The position numbers were made by a program, and so were the translations under genes. The notes beneath the pieces were generated by a model. That model made no database searches. It saw nothing but the letters and a program-made list of their open reading frames with translations, and was not told the origin of the DNA. Shown piece after piece: positions 1 to 5,534 of a stretch of DNA of 5,932 bases. Positions within the stretch are counted from its first letter, which is position 1, and each line of letters opens with the position of its first letter. Location: contig JAAXHB010000088.1 in assembly GCA_012271125.1 (NCBI GenBank), positions 1 through 5,932 on the forward strand. Reading direction: 5' to 3'. The stretch is from Actinomycetota bacterium (GTDB taxonomy: Bacteria; Actinomycetota; Acidimicrobiia; Acidimicrobiales; Aldehydirespiratoraceae).

Positions 1-2637
1 TCGTTTGTTGAGTGTGTCGACGAGGTTGAAGTCTGTGCTCAAGGACTAGTTGACACGGGTGCGCCGCGATGGTTAGCGGTGGCCTGGATAGTCCAAATTG
101 TAGATAGCGGTGTTGAGCCGACACCTGCGGCGGTACGCCGATTTAGCGATATCGGTGACGCCCATCACTATGTTGCCTATATAGAGCGGGCTGCGAAGCT
201 TGGGATAACCCAAGGTTGTGGCGACGGGTCACGGTTTTGTCCTGATGACACTGTGACCCAGCCGCAGATGACTGCGTTTTTGGCGCGGGGCTTTGAAATG
301 CTTAAGCCAGAAATGGTTGGACCGGAAGCGGTTAGACCGGAAATGGTTGTAACTGTGTCGTTAGTCCAGCCAGTGAGCGTCTCACAAGATAATCCTGTTC
401 TGCAACCAGCACCCCAAGTTGATCCGGCTCCCCAAGAAGTGCCTGTTGTTCAAGAAACCGGCGACATGTTGCGCCATGACTTTTATTACGTGGATCGGGT
501 TGGGTTAGCAGCCTTAGAAGTGGTTATGGATGTGTTGGCTAATGACGATTGTGTGACGACTTGCAATGTGAGTATCAAGTACGCGCCAAAAGTAGGCACC
601 ACAACATGGGATGCCGACACTCAGCGTTTGTTGTATTCGATCCCACAAGGCACACCCTTGCCGGATTGGGCTGTGTCGTTTGGCTACGAAACCGACACCT
701 CGCCATGGAACGCCATCGTCACAATTGTGTTCAACGAAATCCCACTGACTGGACCGCTGGTTGACACTCTCACCGACAAGACCTACGACATTGAGCATTT
801 GGATAGTCAGTCGTTCAGCGTTGATTTAGATGACGTTTTAATGGGGGCATCATGTGATGCGGGTTGTGCCAATGTGGTCGTCACAAGCAGTCCTAGCACT
901 GGTTCTTTGAGTGCTTATGACTCCGCGAATGACAAGTTCACTTACACGATTGGCGACAATGTTGACATCCCCGAGCAGGCGACGTTTCAGTTCGAAACTA
1001 ACGACTCACAAAGCCCCGCAACCGTGACCGTCAATATCGATGTTCGCAAAACGTTTCAACAAATCGCTAACGGCGACAATTTCTGGTGCGGGATCAGCGA
1101 CCGAGTCGGCAGCACCAAGGGCAGCATTTATTGCGCAGGCATCGACGATGACAACGTGATCAGCGACATTCCTAGCGGTTCTACCTATGTGGAGATCACC
1201 GCAGGCGAAGATCATGTCTGTGCACGCAAGACTGATAACACTGTTGAATGCTGGGGCGACAACGATGATGGCGAATCAGCAGACCAGGGTGCCACCACGT
1301 TCAAACAGATCGACGCGGGTTACAACCTGACATGTGGCATCAAAACAGACAACGACATCAGCTGCTGGGGCTCTAACGAAGACAACGCTCGCAGCAACGC
1401 CCCAAGCGGAGACCATAAATACGTAAGCGTCGGTGACAAAGCAGCCTGCGCAATAGACAACAACGACAAGGCAACCTGCTGGGGCAACAACGACAACAGC
1501 CTGCAAACCGAACCAAGCGACGACTTCAAATCCATCACTGTCGGCGGCGGGCACGCCTGCGCAATCAAAACAACCGACACGATCACATGCTGGGGCAACA
1601 GCAACGGCGATGCCGTAGTCCCAAGCGATGCGTTCGCCGAACTAGCCGCAGGCGAAGACCACACATGCGGACGAAAGACCGACAACAAAATCGTGTGCTG
1701 GGGATCGCCTTGGTCAGGCGATAGCTCACTTTTGGAACCACCCATGGACAGCTTCAAAGCACTCACAAGCTTTGAGCAAGGAAACTGCGCACTCCAAAAC
1801 AATGGTGTGGCAAGATGCTGGGGCATTCCCTACTATGGAGCCACCGCGCCACCCGCAGAAGCGTTCACCATGTTAAGCGGAGACAGCGACACGGTCTGTG
1901 GCATAAAAAAGAGCAACAATGAACTCACTTGTTGGGGACGAGCTGGTTCATCGAACCAAACATCTCCACCTGATGGTGCATTTACGCACGTTTCTGTTGC
2001 TGAACTACATGGTTGCGGAGTAAAGGATGACGGCAACGTTGATTGCTGGGGAAACACTTTGAACGGCAAAGCTGCGGATCAAAGCGGAGACTTTTCGCAG
2101 GTTTCGGTCGGCGAATGGTTCTCTTGTGGACTGAAATCTGATGGCAGCGTCGACTGCTGGGGTGCATCTAGTTTCGGTGGGTCTGACCCTTCAGGAACTG
2201 ACTGGGCTCAGATTAGCTCAGGTAATCGCTACAGCTGCGGGATCAAGACAGACAAGACTTTAGAGTGCTGGGGTTCAGACGTATTTTCCGATGGGTTGTT
2301 GGCGCAACGCCCCGGAAACTTCCGAGCAGTAAGCGCCGGGCGATACCATGCGTGCGCTGTCAAAGAAGACGGCAGCCTTGAATGTTGGGGACGAACAGCT
2401 GATGGTCGGACATCGCCAGCATCCGGCAATAACTTCGCCGACGTTTCCTCCGGCTGGAATCACTCCTGCGCCTTGACCAGCGACGGTGAGATTCGCTGCT
2501 GGGGCGACGACGCCTACGGCAAAGCCACCCCGCCTTCAGGGTCGGACTTCACCGCCTTAGCTGCCGGAAAATTCCACACCTGCGCCCTAACCACCGACGA
2601 CAACACCATCTGCTGGGGCATCACAGATCGGTCTTAG
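1..2637 (+). CDS. SLH-anchored surface protein with 14 Cys-rich RCC1-like repeats (5' end outside window)
   Basis: Probably an exported cell-envelope protein; ligand unknown. The frame is open from base 1, and bases 1-78 match the in-frame start of the paralogue at 3506-3583, so the GTG at 79 is not the true start; signal peptide and start codon lie left of the window. Residues counted from that GTG: one SLH domain at about 22-72 (FSDI, LGITQGCGDG, RFCPDDTVT); the preceding stretch (two Cys, then PRWLAVAWIVQ) may be a degenerate half SLH. A PEMVG-repeat and Pro-rich linker follows at 77-128. Two Ig/cadherin-like (Big_9/VCBS-like) domains lie at about 130-221 (DVLANDD at 151-157) and 224-324 (DDVLMGASC). 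Fourteen RCC1-like repeats of about 36-40 residues span 325-852, each with two Cys and, except the first, ending in CWG. There is no C-terminal sorting signal, so anchoring should be through the SLH end. Domain calls are by eye; overall architecture is well supported, function is not. Confidence 0.85.
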   Translation, partial: SFVECVDEVEVCAQGLVDTGAPRWLAVAWIVQIVDSGVEPTPAAVRRFSDIGDAHHYVAYIERAAKLGITQGCGDGSRFCPDDTVTQPQMTAFLARGFEMLKPEMVGPEAVRPEMVVTVSLVQPVSVSQDNPVLQPAPQVDPAPQEVPVVQETGDMLRHDFYYVDRVGLAALEVVMDVLANDDCVTTCNVSIKYAPKVGTTTWDADTQRLLYSIPQGTPLPDWAVSFGYETDTSPWNAIVTIVFNEIPLTGPLVDTLTDKTYDIEHLDSQSFSVDLDDVLMGASCDAGCANVVVTSSPSTGSLSAYDSANDKFTYTIGDNVDIPEQATFQFETNDSQSPATVTVNIDVRKTFQQIANGDNFWCGISDRVGSTKGSIYCAGIDDDNVISDIPSGSTYVEITAGEDHVCARKTDNTVECWGDNDDGESADQGATTFKQIDAGYNLTCGIKTDNDISCWGSNEDNARSNAPSGDHKYVSVGDKAACAIDNNDKATCWGNNDNSLQTEPSDDFKSITVGGGHACAIKTTDTITCWGNSNGDAVVPSDAFAELAAGEDHTCGRKTDNKIVCWGSPWSGDSSLLEPPMDSFKALTSFEQGNCALQNNGVARCWGIPYYGATAPPAEAFTMLSGDSDTVCGIKKSNNELTCWGRAGSSNQTSPPDGAFTHVSVAELHGCGVKDDGNVDCWGNTLNGKAADQSGDFSQVSVGEWFSCGLKSDGSVDCWGASSFGGSDPSGTDWAQISSGNRYSCGIKTDKTLECWGSDVFSDGLLAQRPGNFRAVSAGRYHACAVKEDGSLECWGRTADGRTSPASGNNFADVSSGWNHSCALTSDGEIRCWGDDAYGKATPPSGSDFTALAAGKFHTCALTTDDNTICWGITDRS
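142..294 (+). other. SLH domain of the first surface protein
   Basis: Encodes about 51 residues running from FSDI through a central AYIERAAKLGIT to a QMTAFLAR end. This is the SLH pattern used by bacterial surface proteins to bind secondary wall polymers. The inserted GCGDGSRFCPDD adds two Cys that could form a disulfide, a variant familiar from actinobacterial, especially acidimicrobial, secreted proteins. Classical SLH proteins carry three copies; here one is clear and a degenerate second may precede it. Confidence 0.75.
307..351 (+). repeat. 15-bp in-frame tandem repeat, 3 copies (PEMVG type)
   Basis: Three consecutive 15-bp units (307-321, 322-336, 337-351) encode PEMVG, PEAVR and PEMVV in the linker just after the SLH domain. 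The paralogue has four units at the matching place (3812-3871). The unit keeps frame, so copy changes alter linker length only. Confidence 0.8.
1051..2634 (+). repeat. 14 RCC1-like (C-x9-CWG) protein repeats
   Basis: I count 14 consecutive repeats by hand. Each opens with an aromatic-x-x-[hydrophobic]-x-x-G pattern, then C-[AG]-[IVL]-K..D, a second Cys usually 9-10 residues after the first, and W-G, followed by a variable loop often ending in P-x-G. The first repeat is degenerate: wider Cys spacing and CAG in place of CWG. Repeats of this class (RCC1/RCC1_2) form blades of a seven-bladed beta-propeller, so 14 repeats would make two propellers. The two Cys per blade could form a disulfide after export. 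Confidence 0.8.
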
Positions 2638-2653
2638 GCTTGCAGACCCGACG

Positions 2654-2682
2654 TTGAGTTGCAACGGGATATGCTATAAGAT
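2654..2682 (+). promoter_or_regulatory. Candidate promoter for the coiled-coil gene
   Basis: A TTGAGT box at 2654-2659 lies 17 bp before TAAGAT at 2677-2682, inside an AT-rich run (2675-2690, TATAAG and TATAAA nearby) that stands out from its surroundings. Each box matches the sigma-70 consensus at 4 of 6 positions. Several overlapping -10 candidates exist, so the exact start of transcription is uncertain. It would leave a leader of about 140 nt before the ATG at 2832. Confidence 0.35.
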
Positions 2683-2705
2683 AATATAAAGTGCTCTGGC
2701 TGCTT

Positions 2706-2778
2706 GATAAGGTAGCCGTTGCCGTTATCGTACGTTGAATCGTGCCTCGCCCATGGGGTCTGTTGATCCCTGATGGGC
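2706..2778 (+). promoter_or_regulatory. Structured 5' leader with two hairpins
   Basis: Two inverted repeats lie between the candidate promoter and the coiled-coil gene. The first pairs GATAAGG (2706-2712) with CC-G-TTATC (2722-2729), with one bulged G. The second is strong: GCCCAT and GGGGTC (2749-2760) pair with GATCCC (2765-2770) and ATGGGC (2773-2778) around a TGTT loop, with a 2-nt bulge and one G-U pair, giving 12 base pairs. A short CCGC/GCGG pair (2782-2785 with 2797-2800) follows. No T-run follows any of them, so they do not look like intrinsic terminators. I do not recognise a known riboswitch family. Confidence 0.4.
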
Positions 2779-2821
2779 CAACCGCTCTGTAGCCGGGCGG
2801 AAGCTATAAACTTACGAACTT

Positions 2822-2827
2822 AGGAGG
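2822..2827 (+). promoter_or_regulatory. Strong ribosome binding site (AGGAGG)
   Basis: A perfect AGGAGG sits 4 nt before the ATG at 2832. The spacing is slightly short, but it picks this ATG over the internal ATG at 2862. Confidence 0.7.
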
Positions 2828-2831
2828 CATA

Positions 2832-3317
2832 ATGCCTGAAGTAACACAATCGGCTCTAACCATGAACCAGTTCTTGGCTGTGTTCCTACCTGTAATCGTG
2901 GGTGGTGTTGGGCTAACGCTCACCATCGCCTATCGCTTTTTTGCGATATTAGACAAAAAGATCGACGATCAGAACACGCTTATGGATAAGCGCTTTGACG
3001 AGGCCAAGGAGGATCGTGATAAGCGTTTTGCTGAGGCTAAGGAGGATCGTGATAAGCGTTTTGCTGAGGCTAAGGAGGATCGTGATAAGCGTTTTGCTGA
3101 GGCTAAGGAGGATCGCAAAGAAATTAAGGAGGCCGTTCAGCGCCTTGAGGTGAAGGTGCATAGGCTTGAGGTAAGGGTGAAAGGCCTTGAGGGAGATATG
3201 GGCCTGGTCAAAGGATTCTTCTTTGGCAAGCAAGCGCCGGATGTCAGGAGCCGAGGCAGTGAAGGGCAAGAAGTGGTTAGCCCTGCTGCTAGAGAACCGG
3301 TACAGCTAAACGCCTAA
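2832..3317 (+). CDS. Membrane-anchored coiled-coil protein with 11-residue repeats
   Basis: I do not recognise a named family. The 161-residue product has one hydrophobic segment at about residues 14-34 with a positive/aromatic flank (YRFF), suggesting a single membrane span, followed by a long charged helix. Residues 52-95 are four tandem copies of DKRFAEAKEDR (first copy with D for A), an 11-residue period typical of hendecad coiled coils. This changes to heptads at about 103-130 (RLEVKVH, RLEVRVK, GLEGDMG). A short Gly/Ser/Pro-containing tail ends the protein. It has no Cys, unlike its Cys-rich neighbours, which fits a cytoplasmic position for the helix, though topology is not proven. The gene lies between two SLH-propeller paralogues and ends 63 nt before the ATG of the second, so co-transcription is possible. 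A structural or tethering role is inference only. Confidence 0.8.
   Translation: MPEVTQSALTMNQFLAVFLPVIVGGVGLTLTIAYRFFAILDKKIDDQNTLMDKRFDEAKEDRDKRFAEAKEDRDKRFAEAKEDRDKRFAEAKEDRKEIKEAVQRLEVKVHRLEVRVKGLEGDMGLVKGFFFGKQAPDVRSRGSEGQEVVSPAAREPVQLNA
2985..3116 (+). repeat. Four tandem 33-bp repeats
   Basis: Units at 2985-3017, 3018-3050, 3051-3083 and 3084-3116. Units 2 and 3 are identical, unit 4 differs only at its last base, and unit 1 has a few substitutions, one of them changing Ala to Asp. Near identity at the DNA level, including third codon positions, points to recent expansion. The unit is a multiple of three, so copy changes would lengthen or shorten the coiled coil without breaking the frame. 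Confidence 0.92.
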
Positions 3318-3322
3318 CTAAG

Positions 3323-3341
3323 GCCCTCACTTGGTGCGGGC
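3323..3341 (+). other. Small hairpin between the coiled-coil gene and the second surface gene
   Basis: GCCC (3323-3326) pairs with GGGC (3338-3341) and CAC with GTG around a TTG loop, with one mismatch. No T-tract follows, so it is weak as a terminator and may let transcription run into the next gene. Confidence 0.25.
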
Positions 3342-3380
3342 TGCGTGGTGAACGAGGTGTATGGTTAGGGGATGTTTGGA

Positions 3381-3473
3381 ATGTTTAAATCGGCGGTGTT
3401 GGCGGCTGTGTTGGTGGCTGGGGTTGTGGTGCCCGCGGGTGCGCAGGAGGCTCGCGGGGGGGGGGGCAGTTAG
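3381..3473 (+). other. Signal-peptide segment in the shifted frame
   Basis: Thirty codons ending at TAG 3471-3473. They show a short Lys-containing n-region, a hydrophobic core of about 13 residues rich in Ala and Val, and an Ala-Gly-Ala signal peptidase I site, then Gln-Glu-Ala-Arg and Gly codons made by the G run. As read here it would give only a tiny secreted or degraded peptide. An in-frame ATG at 3372 is possible but has poorer ribosome-site spacing. Confidence 0.7.
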
Positions 3474-5035
3474 CTAATCCCCACGATTCGCTTGTTGCCC
3501 TTGACTCGTTTGTTGAGTGTGTCGACGAGGTTGAGGTCTGTGCTCAAGGACTAGTTGACAGAGCTGCGCCGCGATGGTTAGCGGTGGCCTGGATAGTCCA
3601 AAATGTAGATAACGGCGTGGAGCCGACACCTGCGGCGGTACGCCGATTTAGCGATATCGGTGACGATCATTCATATGTCGCGTATGTAGAGCGGGCTGCT
3701 GAGCTTGGAATAACCCAGGGCTGCGGTGACGGATCGCGGTTTTGTCCTGATGACACTGTGACACAGCTGCAGATGGCAGCGTTCTTAGCGCGGGGCTTTG
3801 AAATGCTTGAGCCAGAAATGGTTGGACCGGAAATGGTTGGACCAGAAATGGTTGGGCCCGAAATGGTTGTAACTGCGTCGACAGCCCAGCTGGTGTCCGT
3901 TTCACAAGATAATCCTGTTCTGCAACCAGCGCCCCAAGTTGATCCGGCTCCCCAAGAAGTGCCGGTTGTTCAACAAGACATGGATTTTTTGCGCCATGAC
4001 TTTTATTACGTAGATCGTGTGGGACTGGAAGCCCTAGAAGTGACGATGGATGTATTGGCTAACGACGATTGCGTGACGACTTGCAATGTGAGCATTAAGT
4101 ACGCACCAAAAGTAGGCACCACAACATGGGATGCAGGTCGGCTGGTGTATTCAGTTCCGCAGGGCACGCCCTTGCCGGATTGGGCTGTGTCGTTTGGTTA
4201 TGAAACCGACACCTCGCCATGGAACGCAATAGCGACAATCGTGATCAACGAGATCCCAGATACAACGCCAACCGGTTACAAAGACATCTCGCTCGGTGAT
4301 GGCTTCTTGTGCGCGATCAACGCCCAAGGCGCAATTGAATGCGAAGGCAACAACAATCACGGTCAAACCGACGCCGTCTCTGGCAGTGACTTTGAGTCTT
4401 TGGCAGCAAGCCTAGGCCATGCATGTGCCATAAAGTCAGATGCAAAGGTCGTTTGCTGGGGAAACAGTGCAAATAATCGCACAAATAAGGACTCTGGAAA
4501 CTTCGAGATGCTTGCTCTTGCAGATAGCGCCAGCTGCGGTCTCAAGGTTGACAAAACACTGACTTGCTGGGGCATTGGGTTCCTAGGTTCAGCCAATCCA
4601 CCAGGAGGCACTTTCAAGTCGTTCGACATGGGGTGGAGCGAAACTGGATGCGCGGTCAACACATCTGACGAACTTGAATGCTGGGGCGACAGCACAACTG
4701 GTCTTCGCCCCCCTCCTGGAGGCAAGTTCAGCACCGTTACTGTTGGCACCGAACACGCTTGCGCTATTAAAAAAGCCGACAACAAAGTGGATTGTTGGGG
4801 ACGCAACAACGAGGGCCAGGCAACAGACCAGAACGGCACATTTAAAGCGCTGTCAGCCGGACATCGTTTTACATGCGGCATCACGACTAGCGACACGATT
4901 GACTGCTGGGGAATCAACGACAGAAACCAAACGGATGCGCCGCAAGGCACCTTTAGAGTTATTTCGGCTGGCCGCTTTGGTAGCTGCGCCATCACAACCG
5001 GCGGTGAGCGCATGTGCTGGGGCAACCCCACCTAA
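3381..5035 (+). CDS. SLH-anchored surface protein with 7 RCC1-like repeats, frame broken at a G11 tract
   Basis: Shorter paralogue of the surface gene at the left edge. The ATG at 3381 follows AGGGG (3367-3371) by 9 nt and opens a good signal peptide: MFKS, a hydrophobic core of Ala/Val/Leu, then a PAGA-QEA cleavage site. That frame stops at TAG 3471-3473. The rest of the protein is open in the -1 frame from the end of the G run (QLANPHDS...) to TAA at 5033-5035, so 12 or 9 G would restore one protein of about 550 residues. Residues counted from the internal GTG at 3584: SLH at 22-72, four PEMVG units at 77-96, one DVLANDD domain at about 137-227, and seven RCC1-like repeats to the end, each with two Cys. 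Compared with its paralogue it lacks the second Ig-like domain and half the repeats. It may be phase-variable OFF, rescued by slippage, or a sequencing artefact. The GTG at 3584 is an unlikely true start. Confidence 0.75.
3456..3466 (+). repeat. Homopolymer run of 11 G, candidate phase-variation tract
   Basis: Eleven uninterrupted G within the coding region, four codons after the predicted signal peptidase site. It is the exact point where the signal-peptide frame and the body frame part. Runs of this length are hypermutable by slipped-strand mispairing in many bacteria, and they are also a known weak point of sequencing. Confidence 0.9.
3812..3871 (+). repeat. 15-bp in-frame tandem repeat, 4 copies (PEMVG)
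   Basis: Units at 3812-3826, 3827-3841, 3842-3856 and 3857-3871 encode PEMVG three times and then PEMVV. The third base of the Pro codon varies between units. The first surface gene has three units at the matching place. Confidence 0.85.
4277..5032 (+). repeat. Seven RCC1-like (C-x9-CWG) protein repeats
   Basis: Seven consecutive repeats of about 37 residues, counted by hand, with 14 Cys in total. The first ends in CEG, not CWG, as the first repeat of the paralogue is also degenerate. The last ends in CWGNPT just before the stop. Seven is the number of blades in an RCC1-type propeller, so this should be one complete domain. Confidence 0.82.
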
Positions 5036-5051
5036 CAGGCGGGTGCTACAG

Positions 5052-5078
5052 CAAATTGTTACCTACATCAAATTGTTA
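5052..5078. repeat. 10-bp direct repeat at the convergent gene ends
   Basis: CAAATTGTTA occurs at 5052-5061 and again at 5069-5078, 17 bp apart centre to centre, spanning the gap between the second surface gene and the receiver gene and the last codons of the latter. It is more AT-rich than its surroundings. It could be a protein-binding site or chance. Confidence 0.4.
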
Positions 5079-5497
5079 ACAGTGCGGGTGAGGGTTAGAG
5101 GGTCGAGCGGCTTAAGTAGGTAGGCGTCGGCGCTGGCACGCCGAGCAAGGAACTCATCAGCGGCGCGGTCTAAAAGCATGACAACCGGACGGGGATCAAG
5201 GCGGCCCATTTCTTCTTCTTGGCGAATAGCTAGACACGCTGCCATGCCGCCCATGTTGCCGATTTGCAGGTCTAAAACGACAACGGCAGGGTTAAGCGCA
5301 GCGATTGCTGCAACAACTTGTGCACCAGAAGCGACACGCTCGACGGTGAAAGCATCGTCAAGGGCGGAGCGGCAAATGTTGGCAACAGATTCGGAGTCGG
5401 TAGCGATAAGAAGACTTGGTGTGCGGGTATGTGGGGTGGTATTTGGCGGTGCGGCGGTAGTTACGGGTGCTGGCACACTCCAACGATAACGGCGCAA
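5063..5497 (-). CDS. Single-domain response-regulator receiver (REC) protein
   Basis: Residues 28-144 read as a REC domain: LLIATDSE at strand 1 (D34 in place of the usual acidic pair), VVVLDLQIGNMGG with D76 as the likely phosphate acceptor, and YLLKPLDP with K129 as the conserved lysine. The Thr/Ser normally after strand 4 is replaced (VVMLLD, Leu109), so switching may be unusual or lost. There is no output domain, so it would act through partner proteins. The N-terminal 27 residues are Pro/Thr-rich and look disordered. The start is uncertain: the 5497 start is a TTG without a clear ribosome site, and a GTG seven codons on is an alternative. It is convergent with the surface gene (27-bp gap) and divergent from the STAS gene (37-bp gap), suggesting a joint signalling function with the latter. 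The REC fold is clear; partner and output are unknown. Confidence 0.75.
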   Translation of the reverse strand: MRRYRWSVPAPVTTAAPPNTTPHTRTPSLLIATDSESVANICRSALDDAFTVERVASGAQVVAAIAALNPAVVVLDLQIGNMGGMAACLAIRQEEEMGRLDPRPVVMLLDRAADEFLARRASADAYLLKPLDPLTLTRTVNNLM

Positions 5498-5534
5498 AGA
5501 TAGAGGTCTTTAGATCAAGGGGTAACATGTAGCG

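Noticed and set aside
1320..1826. 168-codon open frame on the minus strand
   Set aside because: It is antisense to the RCC1-like repeats; its Pro/Gln/Ser-rich periodic sequence mirrors the CWG repeats and has no domain of its own.
2648..2669. Terminator after the first surface gene
   Set aside because: The CGTTG/CAACG stem is short and bulged and is followed by an AT-rich promoter-like run, not a T-tract.
2985..3116. CRISPR-like array
   Set aside because: The 33-bp units are directly adjacent with no spacers and are in frame within a coding sequence.
2949..3269. 106-codon minus-strand open frame with 'LITILLSLSKT' repeats
   Set aside because: A mirror of the 33-bp tandem repeat in the coiled-coil gene; the + strand frame has a strong ribosome site and coherent structure.
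3361..3479. ATG at 3361 as start of the second surface gene
   Set aside because: Its frame gives a Trp/Arg/Cys-rich peptide that ends at a TAA at 3474-3476; the 3381 frame gives a clear signal peptide instead.
4363..5031. 222-codon open frame on the minus strand
   Set aside because: Antisense shadow of the seven repeats of the second surface gene, showing the same PQQ periodicity as the other shadow frame.
4674..5123. 149-codon + strand open frame overlapping the end of the second surface gene
   Set aside because: Reads the repeats in the wrong frame, runs into the opposite-strand receiver gene, and has no recognisable motif.
5499..5528. SigB-type promoter (GGGGTAAC resembles GGGTAT) before the STAS gene
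   Set aside because: No matching GTTT-like -35 box at the right distance, and the G run more likely serves as the ribosome site.
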